64,000 bases of DNA, taken from the NCBI RefSeq assembly GCF_000422585.1, contig NZ_KE383884.1, forward strand, positions 48,107 through 112,106, given 5' to 3'. How positions within the stretch are numbered: position 1 is the first letter of the stretch; every line of letters begins with the position of its first letter. The notes under the pieces were generated by a model. That model was not told where the DNA came from and made no database searches. It saw only the letters and a list, made by a program, of their open reading frames with translations. The stretch is from Hugenholtzia roseola DSM 9546 (GTDB lineage Bacteria; Bacteroidota; Bacteroidia; Cytophagales; Bernardetiaceae). Positions 45,743 through 54,844 of this stretch are shown here, one piece after another. The translations under genes were made by a program, and so were the position numbers.

Positions 45743-47032
45743 ATGCGACATACTCCACTGCCCAATACGCTCTTTATTAAAAATAGAGCCAAAATAGCCC
45801 AAAAATTAGCCCCCAATTCCATTGCGATTTTTCATTCCAACGACATCATGCCCACCAGCGCAGACGGCACAATGCCCTTTGTGCAACATTCCGACATTTA
45901 TTATCTGACAGGTATTGCACAAGAAGAAACCATTTTAGTCTTATTTCCAGATGCGATTGAAGAAAAGTATCGCGAAATTCTCTTTGTACGCCAAACAGAT
46001 GAACACATTGCAATATGGGAAGGCGAAAAATATAGCCAAGAAGCGGCAACTGCACAATCAGGCATCAGCACTGTACTTTGGACAAAAGACTTCGAAGGGC
46101 TGCTCCCCACTTTGGTCTTTCAGGCGGAAAATATCTACCTCAATACCAACGAACACCTGCGCCAAAGCAATGAAGTAGAAACGCGTGATGCCCGTTTTAT
46201 CAGTTTTTGTAAGAAAACCTTTCCACTGCATACCTACAAACGCCTTGCGCCCTTGATGATGGAAGTGCGTGCCTGCAAGGAAAAAGAAGAAATTGATACC
46301 ATAGCGGCAGCCTGCAAGATTACAGAAAAAGGATTTCGCCGTCTGCTTGGCTTTGTCAAGGAGGGAGTGATGGAATACGAAATTGAGGCAGAACTTTTGC
46401 ACGAATTTATCAGAAATGGCTCGCGCGGTTTTGCCTACGAACCTATCATTGCTTCGGGTGCAAATGCTTGTGTGCTACACTATGTAAGCAATAACAAGCC
46501 TTGTCGGGCAGGCGATTTGTTGCTTTTAGATGTAGGGGCAGAATATGCAGGCTACGCCTCCGACATGACGCGCTGCATACCCGTCAGCGGACGTTTTTCG
46601 GATAGACAAAAGGCGGTCTATAATGCCGTCTTGCGTGTGAAAAATGAGGCAAAAAAGATGCTTCGCGTGGGTACGCTTATCGCAGATTACCAAAAAGAGG
46701 TAGGCAAACTGATGACTTCCGAGCTTATCGGTTTGGGTCTGCTCAAAAAACACGAAGTAGAACAAGAAGACCCCAAAAATCCACTTTACAGACGCTATTT
46801 TATGCATGGCACGTCGCATTTTTTGGGTATCAATGTCCATGATTACGGCTTTTTTCATAAAAAAGTAGAGGCAGGCATGGTCTTTACCGTAGAGCCGGGC
46901 ATTTATATTCGCGAAGAAGGTATCGGGGTTCGCTTAGAAAATGACATCGTCGTTTTAGAAAATGGCTACCAAGACCTCATGGGCGATATTCCAATTGAAG
47001 TAGAAGAAATAGAGGATTTGATGAACGCCTAA
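45743..47032 (+). CDS. pepP: Aminopeptidase P (M24B)
   Basis: A cytoplasmic metallopeptidase of 429 residues that removes the first residue before proline. The five metal ligands are seen in LLLDVGAEY, ASDMTR, HGTSHFLG, TVEPGIY and RLENDIVV. The N-terminal creatinase-like domain contains GTMPFVQHSDIYYLTG. The ATG at 45743 is chosen; the frame runs open to 45623 but overlaps the DUF4199 gene and lacks family residues. A terminator hairpin follows at 47056-47087. Confidence 0.93.
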   Translation: MRHTPLPNTLFIKNRAKIAQKLAPNSIAIFHSNDIMPTSADGTMPFVQHSDIYYLTGIAQEETILVLFPDAIEEKYREILFVRQTDEHIAIWEGEKYSQEAATAQSGISTVLWTKDFEGLLPTLVFQAENIYLNTNEHLRQSNEVETRDARFISFCKKTFPLHTYKRLAPLMMEVRACKEKEEIDTIAAACKITEKGFRRLLGFVKEGVMEYEIEAELLHEFIRNGSRGFAYEPIIASGANACVLHYVSNNKPCRAGDLLLLDVGAEYAGYASDMTRCIPVSGRFSDRQKAVYNAVLRVKNEAKKMLRVGTLIADYQKEVGKLMTSELIGLGLLKKHEVEQEDPKNPLYRRYFMHGTSHFLGINVHDYGFFHKKVEAGMVFTVEPGIYIREEGIGVRLENDIVVLENGYQDLMGDIPIEVEEIEDLMNA

Positions 47033-47055
47033 TTTTGAAACCACATAGGAAACTG

Positions 47056-47087
47056 CCCACGATTAAAATCGTGGGTTTGTTTTTTTT
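47056..47087 (+). terminator. Intrinsic terminator of pepP
   Basis: Arms CCCACGATT (47056-47064) and AATCGTGGG (47067-47075) followed by a T-rich run. Two further degenerate copies of the GATT..ATCGTGGGTTTG half lie at 47093-47132, so the hairpin sits in a small three-copy repeat. Confidence 0.75.
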
Positions 47088-47135
47088 GCCCCTGATTGAA
47101 ATTATGGGTTTGATTAGAATCGTGGGTTTGGTTTT

Positions 47136-48041
47136 TTATTTTTTATCTTGGTTTAATTTTTTCATTAGCTCGGCTATCAACTTATCTTTTTCATTTAGGG
47201 CTTGGTCTTTCTCCGCTAAGGCTTTGCGCTGTGCCTCCAACTCTTTCTGATAACGCCGTTCTTTTTCCTCGAACATGGCACTAACACTGCGCCAAGCCTC
47301 TTGTTCTATTTCTATTTGTTTGCGCTCTTTGGGGTCTGTGCCTACATAGTGCAGAATTTCAGTTATCGTTTTCATTTCTTCTATGTCTGGACTATAAACA
47401 TAGTTTTTTGTAATTTCTTTCTCGTCTGTAAAATTGCGCTGCTCAAAAATACTAAGCAACTTATCCAAGCGCGTTTGGTAACGGTCGGTAATGCGTTCTA
47501 CCTGAATCACGAAGCTATCATGGGTGAGCTTTTCTATAAAATCGCTCTTTTGGTGCAACGTAGTTTTATGAACTAAATCACGATAATTGCGCTCTACTTT
47601 GATACAAGGACTTTCTATTTCAGGCAATTTGAACCCTAAAATGTAAATCGTTGTGATAGGAAGTTCAATTTTTTCATTATCTATTTTATCTTCTTTTTTG
47701 TACTGCTCGGCTAAATAGTTCCGAAAACGCATCAAATCTATTAGATTTTTCGCCTTCTGAATTTCTATCAAAACCTTTTTCAATTCGCCGCTTTGGGTAC
47801 GAATCGTTGCTATAAAATCAAGACGATAGACCCAAATGGAAAATCGCTGACGCAAACGCGCCTCTGCCGCCTCGATGCCCTCGCTCGTTTCCAATTCGCC
47901 TTTGTAGGTATATTCTTGTGGCTTTAATTCGATGCTTTCTATCGTTTCTTCTAAAAGCGTTCCGATAAAAAACTTGGCTACTTTTTCATTTTCCATGAGC
48001 TTTTTAAACACAACATCATAGATAGGATTGGCAATAATCAT
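47136..48041 (-). CDS. PD-(D/E)XK nuclease family (Rpn/transposase-like) protein
   Basis: A 301-residue protein of the group found as multi-copy genes and often labelled PD-(D/E)XK nuclease family transposase. The N-terminus NPIYDVVFKKLMEN is characteristic. The active site is likely the Asp in RLDFIATI and the Glu-x-x-Lys of IEIQKAK. After about residue 225 comes a long charged coiled coil (EKERRYQKELEAQRKALAEKDQ), probably for dimerisation. Whether it moves DNA or acts in defence is unclear; no terminal repeats flank it. Confidence 0.8.
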   Translation of the reverse strand: MIIANPIYDVVFKKLMENEKVAKFFIGTLLEETIESIELKPQEYTYKGELETSEGIEAAEARLRQRFSIWVYRLDFIATIRTQSGELKKVLIEIQKAKNLIDLMRFRNYLAEQYKKEDKIDNEKIELPITTIYILGFKLPEIESPCIKVERNYRDLVHKTTLHQKSDFIEKLTHDSFVIQVERITDRYQTRLDKLLSIFEQRNFTDEKEITKNYVYSPDIEEMKTITEILHYVGTDPKERKQIEIEQEAWRSVSAMFEEKERRYQKELEAQRKALAEKDQALNEKDKLIAELMKKLNQDKK

Positions 48042-48165
48042 GGGTTGAATAAAGTTTTTTAGTTTGTAAGTATTTGAAAATCAGCACCAAACAAAGCGTA
48101 AAATTTATCGCGTAGGGTTTGTTTGTAATGAGTATCATACGCAAAAATAAAGATTTTGTTGGTGG

Positions 48166-48196
48166 AAAAAAGCCCCTGCACAAGGCAAAGGCTTTT
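48166..48196 (-). terminator. Terminator of phnA
   Basis: Arms AAAAAGCC (48166-48173) and GGCTTTTT (48189-48196). On the minus strand the hairpin follows the phnA stop, and the T-run is supplied by the A stretch at 48165-48170. Confidence 0.6.
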
Positions 48197-48214
48197 TATT
48201 TAACCCAAAAATTG

Positions 48215-48574
48215 CTATGCTTTTTTTACAAATTCCGATTTGAGAGCCATAGAGCCAAAACCTTCTATTTTGCAGTCTATATTGTGGTCGCCTTCGGTTA
48301 GACGGATATTTTTGACCTTTGTACCCGCCTTAATTGACTTAGGCGCACCCCTGACGGGCAAATCTTTGACCACTATCACCGAATCGCCATCGGCGAGGCG
48401 CGTTCCATTGGCATCTCTGACTTCTAAGCCTACTACAAGTTCCTGATTTTGCGCATTTTGAAAATCTTGGCTCTCTGATTGCCACTCGAAGGCACATTCT
48501 GAGCAGACCCAACGTCCGCCCATTTCGTAACTATAAGGCGAGGCGCAGGCAGGGCAAGGAGGATTTTGTTCCAT
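48215..48574 (-). CDS. yjdM: PhnA/YjdM zinc-ribbon protein
   Basis: A 119-residue protein with an N-terminal zinc ribbon (CPAC and CSEC) and the PhnA domain with [25 protein letters not shown] and the [17 protein letters not shown] end. Despite the old name it is not needed for phosphonate use in known cases, and its function is uncertain. The ATG at 48574 fits the family N-terminus. A TACCTTTG -7-like box at 48621-48614 lies inside the longer frame and supports this start. Confidence 0.9.
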   Translation of the reverse strand: MEQNPPCPACASPYSYEMGGRWVCSECAFEWQSESQDFQNAQNQELVVGLEVRDANGTRLADGDSVIVVKDLPVRGAPKSIKAGTKVKNIRLTEGDHNIDCKIEGFGSMALKSEFVKKA

Positions 48575-48936
48575 TTTTTTGTTTTTAAAGTTAAGATGTT
48601 CTGCTTGATAGGACAAAGGTACGAAAAATAAGAAGGGCAATAGGCTATCCTACTTTGATGGATTTTGGCAGGTTTTGGCAGATTTGGCTGTATTTTTCGA
48701 TACATTTTTAGAAAAGCCCCCGAAAACAGAAGGGCTTAAAAAAAAAGCAGCTTGTATTTGGTGCTTTTTTTCATATTGCCAAAAAAAACCTATCTTTGAA
48801 GCCACCTGCTCCTCTGTGCGCTAAGGCAGGCTTGACTTGCCTTTGAAAAAATGGGCAAATTTTATCCGAACACCATCAAAATCAACCCCAAAAGAACGCC
48901 ACAACGTTACGCGCTTTTCTGGTGAAAACATAAGAT
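48575..48936. other. 362-bp divergent intergenic region
   Basis: Between the divergent phnA and nucleosidase genes. It holds -7-like boxes for each (48614-48621 minus, 48790-48797 plus) and a short hairpin AAGCCC/GGGCTT near 48715-48738 of unknown use. Confidence 0.6.
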
Positions 48937-49785
48937 ATGAAACATTTATCTCCCTTTTGTTTGCCTTTTTTGAGCCTTTTGCTGCTCTTTTTTTGGGTAG
49001 AAAAAAATAGCCTTTTGGCACAAGAAAAGAACCCTACTGCCCAACCTGTGGCAATTATTGGGGCTATGGACGCGGAAATTGAGCAGTTTCGTAGCTATCT
49101 TAAAAATGCCAAAAGTACACAACTTTTGGGCGTTACCTTTTATCAAGGCTCGATAGAAGACCAGCCTGTGGTCTTGGTAAAATCAGGCATTGGAAAGGTC
49201 AATGCCGCCCTAACAACTGCCCTTTTGTTGCAAAATTTCAAGCCCTCTGCCGTTATTTTTACAGGCATTGCAGGTGGTATTGGCGAAAACTTACTACCCG
49301 GCGACATCGTCATCAGCACCCAAACCGCCCAACACGATTTCGGACAACTTTCCAGCGAGGGCATCAGTGTTTGGCAAACCTTTAACAGAGAAGAAAAGAG
49401 CAATCCCCTCTTTTTCCCCTGCGATTCTGCCCTTGTTTCCCTTGCCGAACAAGCCGCTGCCCAAGCACAACTGCGCTTAGTGCGTACCTATGATGCCAAA
49501 AGAAAGCCCAGCATCAATAAAGGCACTATCGTTACAGGCGATGTCTTTATGGCTTCCTCACAAGGAAAAGCCAAGCTCATCAAAGACTTCAACGCCGCCG
49601 CCGTAGAAATGGAAGGTGGTGCAGTGGCTCAAATTTGCTTTCAGGAAAAAATCCCTTACTTAGTCATTAGAAGCATTAGCGACACTGCCGACGAAGATGC
49701 AGAGAGATTTTACAAAAAGTTTATCAAAGTGGCTGCCTTCAATTCGGCAAGCCTTGTGATAGAGATGCTCAAATTGATGGAATAA
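48937..49785 (+). CDS. 5'-methylthioadenosine/S-adenosylhomocysteine nucleosidase, exported form
   Basis: A 282-residue protein with a signal peptide (CLPFLSLLLLFFWVEKNSLLAQ) followed by a full nucleosidase domain. It has GAMDAEIEQF with the catalytic Glu, GIAGGIGENL, EMEGGAVAQIC for ribose binding, and SISDTADEDA with the catalytic Asp. Known MtnN enzymes are cytoplasmic and work in methionine salvage and autoinducer-2 synthesis. A secreted or periplasmic version would act on extracellular or periplasmic nucleosides. This is an inference from the signal sequence alone. Confidence 0.85.
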   Translation: MKHLSPFCLPFLSLLLLFFWVEKNSLLAQEKNPTAQPVAIIGAMDAEIEQFRSYLKNAKSTQLLGVTFYQGSIEDQPVVLVKSGIGKVNAALTTALLLQNFKPSAVIFTGIAGGIGENLLPGDIVISTQTAQHDFGQLSSEGISVWQTFNREEKSNPLFFPCDSALVSLAEQAAAQAQLRLVRTYDAKRKPSINKGTIVTGDVFMASSQGKAKLIKDFNAAAVEMEGGAVAQICFQEKIPYLVIRSISDTADEDAERFYKKFIKVAAFNSASLVIEMLKLME

Positions 49786-49839
49786 CCATTTGATTTAACT
49801 TTTACAGCCTCCCATATTCTCACTCCTAAATCTTTCTGT

Positions 49840-50820
49840 ATGCGCTCGCAAGCCCTAACTTGGTTTTTTCTTTTTATCTTTTGGGAACTTTTTGGCATTG
49901 TTGTAGGCAATATCGTTGGCGTAGGCTTGGCAACCCTCGTTTCCGACCTCTCTTTCGAGGGTATTTCAAATCTGACTCTAAATCCGACTGCCTACCCCAA
50001 CGAAAGAGTTACCATCTTAGCCCTGCAAGCAGGTACGGCGACTACGGCTTTTGTCGTCTTTCCGCTCATTTTCTATTTTCTTTTTATCGAGTACAAAGAA
50101 CGCCGTTTGCACCAAAATAGAGCCACTACCCAAGATACCGCTTTGCTCCTTAGCCCTTTCATGCAACTACAAAAAATCCCGCGTATTTGGCTATTGGCGT
50201 TCCCTTTTCTCATCACTTGGTTCTGTTTTCCCATTTCCTCCTTTTTGGGGCTGCTCAATGAAGCCTTTGTTTTGCCCGATTTTTTGAGCGAAATGGAAAT
50301 GTGGATGAAAACAAAGGAAGAAAAGCTCAAAGTGCTAACCATTTTTATTACCACGATAGAAAGTCCGCTCTACTTTTTCTTTGCCTTTATCACGATTGCG
50401 ATAGTGCCTGCTGTGGGCGAAGAAATCGTCTTTCGCGGCATCACGCAGCCCCTTTTTGAGCGCATCTTTAAAAATCCACATGTGGCAATTTGGCTTACGG
50501 CTGCTATTTTTAGTGCCGTACATCTACAATTTTATGGCTTCCTGCCGCGCTTTGTTTTGGGTATCATCTTTGGCTATCTCTATTTTTATGGTAAAAATCT
50601 GACCTACCCTATCTTAGGACATTTGGTCAATAATGGCACAACGCTGGTGATTATGTATGGCTTGGGCGCAGACAGAGCCTTAGATGCGACACTTGGCATG
50701 GAAACACCTAATATGATGGCACTTTTTCCCATTTTTTTAGTGGCAGCCGCGACGGTTTTATTGCTTTTGCGCCTATTTCGTCAGAAAAACAAGATATTTT
50801 TTGACCTACAAAAACACTAA
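49840..50820 (+). CDS. CPBP-family intramembrane metalloprotease
   Basis: A 326-residue polytopic membrane protein with about seven to eight helices. It has the CAAX/CPBP active-site motifs EEIVFRG near residue 193, FSAVHL near 226, and LGHLVNN near 266, which provide the glutamates and histidines for zinc. Substrates are unknown; family members process prenylated or small membrane peptides and some protect against bacteriocins. It is 54 bases after the nucleosidase gene and 74 before cdsA, probably one transcript. Confidence 0.88.
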   Translation: MRSQALTWFFLFIFWELFGIVVGNIVGVGLATLVSDLSFEGISNLTLNPTAYPNERVTILALQAGTATTAFVVFPLIFYFLFIEYKERRLHQNRATTQDTALLLSPFMQLQKIPRIWLLAFPFLITWFCFPISSFLGLLNEAFVLPDFLSEMEMWMKTKEEKLKVLTIFITTIESPLYFFFAFITIAIVPAVGEEIVFRGITQPLFERIFKNPHVAIWLTAAIFSAVHLQFYGFLPRFVLGIIFGYLYFYGKNLTYPILGHLVNNGTTLVIMYGLGADRALDATLGMETPNMMALFPIFLVAAATVLLLLRLFRQKNKIFFDLQKH

Positions 50821-50894
50821 CACAGACCACCTTCCCAACAAGCATTTGCCAACAAGTATTTGAAAATAGCCTTGTTCTACCCTTTCCCAACCTT

Positions 50895-51740
50895 ATGAAA
50901 CTTAACGTCAGCAAATTTTCCGAGCTTCAACAACGCATCATGACTGGCATCTTAGGCGCAATTACGGTCATTGCCTCTTTGATGTGGAACGAGTGGAGCT
51001 ACTTTTTACTTTTTTTCCTTATCAGTATTTTTTCCCTTTGGGAGTTTTATCGGCTTCTGGGCATAGATGGCAATTCTCCGCTGCGTACCTTCGGCACTTT
51101 CAATGGTGCATTTTTATTTATTCTTTCTTTTTTAATAGAAAAGTTTGGTTTTGATAGTAAATACTACTTACTTATGTTTATAAGTCTGGCGGGGGCTTAC
51201 TTTATCAAACTCTACCGCAAAGCCGACATCAAGCCTTTTGCCAATATCGCCTTCACCTTTTTGGGGGTCATGTACGTAGGCGTGCCTTTTGCCCTGCTCA
51301 ATGGGCTTATCTTTTGGGAAGGAAACTATCATTTTGAAGTGGTCTTGGGTTCGCTTTTTATCCTTTGGGCAAGCGATACGGGAGCTTATTTTTCAGGCAA
51401 AAACTTTGGCAAGCGCAAACTTTTCCAACGCATTTCCCCTAAAAAAACTTGGGAAGGAAGCATCGGCGGCGGCATCTTCGCCCTTTGTATTGGTGCAATT
51501 TGGGCGACTCTTTTCCCTATCCTGCACATGTGGCAGTGGCTCGCCATCTCTGCCATTATCGTAGTGGCAGGCACGTATGGCGACTTGGTAGAATCGCTCT
51601 TTAAGCGAAGCATCAGCATCAAAGATTCGGGTAGTGTGCTGCCAGGGCATGGCGGCTTTTTGGATAGGTTCGATGGCTTGCTTATCGCCTCACCCTTTAT
51701 TGTGGTTTTCCTCAAACTTTTCCCCAGCCACCTTTTCTAA
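50895..51740 (+). CDS. cdsA: Phosphatidate cytidylyltransferase
   Basis: An integral membrane enzyme of 281 residues making CDP-diacylglycerol for phospholipid synthesis. The C-terminal signature SLFKRSISIKDSGSVLPGHGG with DRFDG fully matches the family, and ASDTGAYFSGKNFGKRKL lies before it. About seven membrane helices are visible. It is the last gene of its cluster. A diverged dispersed element and a bidirectional terminator follow. Confidence 0.95.
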   Translation: MKLNVSKFSELQQRIMTGILGAITVIASLMWNEWSYFLLFFLISIFSLWEFYRLLGIDGNSPLRTFGTFNGAFLFILSFLIEKFGFDSKYYLLMFISLAGAYFIKLYRKADIKPFANIAFTFLGVMYVGVPFALLNGLIFWEGNYHFEVVLGSLFILWASDTGAYFSGKNFGKRKLFQRISPKKTWEGSIGGGIFALCIGAIWATLFPILHMWQWLAISAIIVVAGTYGDLVESLFKRSISIKDSGSVLPGHGGFLDRFDGLLIASPFIVVFLKLFPSHLF

Positions 51741-51754
51741 AACATTCATACAGG

Positions 51755-51900
51755 CAGTAAGATTAGGCTCTAATACAAATCTTGCACTTTCAAATTCAAA
51801 CAAAATAAAATTTGGCTTAAACTCTATTTTGGGTCTGAACACCCAATTTTATTTCAATCTGACTTTGGACAAGACTGTACCTTTTAGAATAATCTAAGCA
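51755..51900 (+). repeat. Diverged copy of the 173-bp dispersed element
   Basis: Begins CAGTAAGATTAGGCTCT, keeps AAATAAAATTTGG and TTTGGGTCTGAA, then ATTTCAATCTGACTTTGGACAAG, and ends TTTTAGAATAATCTAAG. Order and spacing match the 40535 and 40821 copies, with many substitutions, so this is an old copy. Confidence 0.65.
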
Positions 51901-51901
51901 A

Positions 51902-51940
51902 AATCCCCTTAAAGATTCTACAAGAACCTTTAAGGGGATT
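51902..51940. terminator. Bidirectional terminator between cdsA and the FadL-like gene
   Basis: Perfect 13-bp arms AATCCCCTTAAAG (51902-51914) and CTTTAAGGGGATT (51928-51940) between two converging genes. Confidence 0.75.
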
Positions 51941-51983
51941 TGAAGTTAGCGAATAAGACAATAGACTTATTTTTCAAATCGGA

Positions 51984-53600
51984 TTAGAAATGCAATCCGA
52001 TAGAAGCTACTAAATTGAACATTCCACTATTGACAGTGGCGGTAGGCTGTGCGTTATTGGCAAGCGTGTAAGGATTGTATAAAAACTGCGACCTTCCAAA
52101 AGAGCCTCCTAAATCAAAGTAGATTTCTTCGTCGCGATACCCAACTCCGCCTGTAAAGATAAGCCTATCGCGTTTGAGGCTTTGGTCTGCGCCTTCTCTT
52201 GTGTCAGGATTGAAGGGGTCGGCAAAATAAGCTGCGCCACCTCTTAGGTAATAGTTTTCAAAACGTGCCTCTGCGCCGATACGGTAATTTACCACAGGAT
52301 GGTACAAATTCTCGATGGTGCGATTGTCTGCGCCAAAACTAAGGTTGTCTTTTCTATTGGTAAAATTGGCATTATTCAAAGCCACATACTCGGCATCGGC
52401 TGAAATAAAACCGCGTTTTCCGAAGAAAATAGCCGCTCCTACGTTTGCACGCCAAGGTGTGGTAAGGCTATAACGCGATTCCACTATCGCCGTTTCTGCT
52501 GATTCATTGCCCAAGACGCGAACCTCGCCATTTTCTTCAAATTCTACGTTGTTGTAATTGACATCAAGACGGGCATCAAAGGTTTCTTTGATAGACATAA
52601 TCGTGGGCGAATGGAAACTTGCACCAATGCGAAGCAAAGGAAGTGGGCGAATTATCAGACCCAAAGACGCATTGACTCCTACTCCATTAAGTCCCATGTT
52701 TTCCTCTAAAGTGAGTTCATTGAGCATACGTGGGGCAGAAGGGTTGTCTATCGCTCCACCTGTAACCTGTTCGATGTAAGTGCGCGACTGTGTATAAGAG
52801 AAAGTCTGCATCGCAACGCCGCCACCTATAAAAAAGACATCACCAAAACTGCCACCATAAGAAAGATTCCAGTTATTTTGTGCGCCACGTGTATCCACAG
52901 TTTCGAGCTGACGGATAGGCGAAACAGGCACAAAGGAATAATAACTTGTTTCGCTGCCATTGTCTTCTATAAAATCGGGATTGATAAGATAAGTTGCATA
53001 CGCCAAGCCCTCGATGGAGGTAATGTTGCTGGTGATTTCATTGTCTAAATCGCCCCAAGTGAAGCGCGAAGAAGATTCTAAGAGATAGTCGATGAGCGAA
53101 TTTTGGTTGTTTGCCCCTTCATAAGAAAAGCGGTTATGGAAGGTATTGAGGCGTGTAAAGTTGAGGGCAAAAGCACCACCTTTGTAAAAGCTATCGCTGC
53201 GACTGCTTGGCACGTGAATCGCAAGCTCCAGATGTGCAAAGTTTAGGTTAGGGCGAAAGGTATTGGTTTCTTCACCCTGAAATTCGGTGCGGCTACCCAA
53301 AAAAGCCAAAGAGGGCGCAAAACTTACCTCTGACTTGGTGAGCAAACCCAAACCTGCGGGGTTTGTATAAGCCGAAGTGATGTCGCCACCCAAAGCGGTG
53401 CTTGCACCACCTACCGACTGCATTCGTGCCGACCCCATTAAGCCCTGCTGTGAAAAGCGAAGTGCATCGCGATAGTAGCCAAAAGCGTTAGGGTCGATGG
53501 CACTATCCTGCGCCAAAAGGTTGCTGCTACTCAAAAGAAGCCCTACACAAAGTCCTGAAAAAGAACCTGAAAGGAAACGGAAAAAGTTTTTGCTGCGCAT
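51984..53600 (-). CDS. FadL/OmpP1-like outer-membrane transporter
   Basis: A 538-residue protein with a signal peptide ending NLLAQD. The N-terminal mature part has SARMQSVGGASTALGGDITSAYTNPAGLG, the characteristic N-terminal plug and NPAG motif of the OmpP1/FadL family. Many beta strands follow to a C-terminal aromatic (SIGLHF). These proteins pass hydrophobic molecules across the outer membrane; the substrate cannot be read here. It ends against the terminator shared with cdsA. Confidence 0.82.
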   Translation of the reverse strand: MRSKNFFRFLSGSFSGLCVGLLLSSSNLLAQDSAIDPNAFGYYRDALRFSQQGLMGSARMQSVGGASTALGGDITSAYTNPAGLGLLTKSEVSFAPSLAFLGSRTEFQGEETNTFRPNLNFAHLELAIHVPSSRSDSFYKGGAFALNFTRLNTFHNRFSYEGANNQNSLIDYLLESSSRFTWGDLDNEITSNITSIEGLAYATYLINPDFIEDNGSETSYYSFVPVSPIRQLETVDTRGAQNNWNLSYGGSFGDVFFIGGGVAMQTFSYTQSRTYIEQVTGGAIDNPSAPRMLNELTLEENMGLNGVGVNASLGLIIRPLPLLRIGASFHSPTIMSIKETFDARLDVNYNNVEFEENGEVRVLGNESAETAIVESRYSLTTPWRANVGAAIFFGKRGFISADAEYVALNNANFTNRKDNLSFGADNRTIENLYHPVVNYRIGAEARFENYYLRGGAAYFADPFNPDTREGADQSLKRDRLIFTGGVGYRDEEIYFDLGGSFGRSQFLYNPYTLANNAQPTATVNSGMFNLVASIGLHF

Positions 53601-53655
53601 AGTTGTATGATTTTATTTTTGGGGATTACTTTTGGAAAGAAATGGGCTGCCCCTG

Positions 53656-53688
53656 CTAAAAACCCCTCGTAAGGCGAGGGATTTTTAG
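53656..53688 (-). terminator. Terminator after the Ser/Gly-rich gene
   Basis: Arms CTAAAAACCCCTCG (53656-53669) and CGAGGGATTTTTAG (53675-53688) pair with one mismatch. It lies downstream of the minus-strand gene at 53765. Confidence 0.75.
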
Positions 53689-53764
53689 AAAAAAAGGCAA
53701 TAAGAAAGGTTTTGGGAAACGTTAAAAAGTGTAGCGACGAAAGGGCTTTTGAAAAATAGAGAGC

Positions 53765-54844
53765 CTAACCGCCTCTTCTGCCACCGCTACGGCTGCCACC
53801 AGAAGAGCCACCTGACGAGCGTCCGCCACCTGACGAACTACGACCACTTGAAGAAGAGTCGCTTTTTACAGAAGAGCGCGAACCTGAAGACGACGAACCT
53901 GAAGACGACGAACCTGATACTGACGAACCCGAAGAGGAAGAGTTATTTCTTCGCACGCCCGAACTTGTGCCATTGCTGCGTCCGCCATTCGAGCTGCTGT
54001 TGCTGTTGTTGTCGCTCGAAACTCTGCCTGCTCTGCCGTTGTTGTAAGTATTACTACTCTGATTGCCGCGATTCGAGTCGGTATAAATTGGATTTGTCGT
54101 ATTGCCTCTGCCACCGCTTACTGTGGTAGTGCCGCCACGTCTGCCGCGAGTTTGTCCGCTCACTACATTGCGCGTATTGTTTCGGTTATCCACTACAATA
54201 GGATTGTGCCAAGGTGTATAGCCCCAACCGTTCCAAGAATTATGACCGCTCCAAGTCCAAGTTCCCCAGAAAGGGTCATAGTAATAGTTGCCACTATACC
54301 AGCTATTGTCAAAAGGCGACCAATTCCAAGAGCGTGAAATCCAAGTGCCGCGTGTTCCTACGCCAAAAGTCCAAGTAGGGCGATTCCAAATAGACCAGCT
54401 ATTAGAGATACCGTAGTTGTTGTTGTTCCAATTTCCACAAGGCGAACAAGGGTTGCCACAAGGATTTGCGTTGCCACAAGGGTTGTACTGTCCGCAAGGA
54501 TTGTTGTATTGGTAGGCTTGACGGCAATCGTTACAATTATCGCGATAATAATTGTAGGAAGGCATATAATCCGATTGCTGCTCTACATTTGTGTTGCTCA
54601 ATCGCTCCTGTGTTTGAGCTTGTAAGGCAGCTTCGGCTTCCGCTTTTCGGCGTGCCTCGCGTGCTTGCGCTTCAGCCTCTAATTGCACTTCCATTTTCTT
54701 ACGGTCGCGCTTCGAAAAATAGACATCGTCGTAGTCGTAACGGGTGTTGTCCTGTGCAAAGAGTGAGTTAGGGGCGAGCAATAGCAAAGCCAAGCAACTC
54801 ATCAAGACGGCAAAGAAAGGCGATTTTATTTTTGAAGTTTTCAT
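53765..54844 (-). CDS. Low-complexity surface protein, Cys/Asn/Trp-rich then Ser/Gly-rich
   Basis: A 359-residue exported protein with a signal peptide (MSCLALLLLAPNSLFAQ). It has an Ala/Glu/Arg-rich coiled segment (about 45-75), then short repeats of NPCG and related (NPCGQYNPCGNANPCGN), an aromatic stretch rich in Trp and Tyr in the middle, and a long Ser/Gly/Arg tail from about 225 to the end. No enzyme motif is present. This composition suggests an outer-surface or matrix-type protein. The tail gives low-complexity DNA, so its length may vary between strains. Confidence 0.7.
   Translation of the reverse strand: MKTSKIKSPFFAVLMSCLALLLLAPNSLFAQDNTRYDYDDVYFSKRDRKKMEVQLEAEAQAREARRKAEAEAALQAQTQERLSNTNVEQQSDYMPSYNYYRDNCNDCRQAYQYNNPCGQYNPCGNANPCGNPCSPCGNWNNNNYGISNSWSIWNRPTWTFGVGTRGTWISRSWNWSPFDNSWYSGNYYYDPFWGTWTWSGHNSWNGWGYTPWHNPIVVDNRNNTRNVVSGQTRGRRGGTTTVSGGRGNTTNPIYTDSNRGNQSSNTYNNGRAGRVSSDNNSNSSSNGGRSNGTSSGVRRNNSSSSGSSVSGSSSSGSSSSGSRSSVKSDSSSSGRSSSGGGRSSGGSSGGSRSGGRRGG

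Noticed and set aside
47035..47250. 71-codon plus-strand frame after pepP
   Set aside because: Translates the terminator repeat and runs antisense into the nuclease-like gene.
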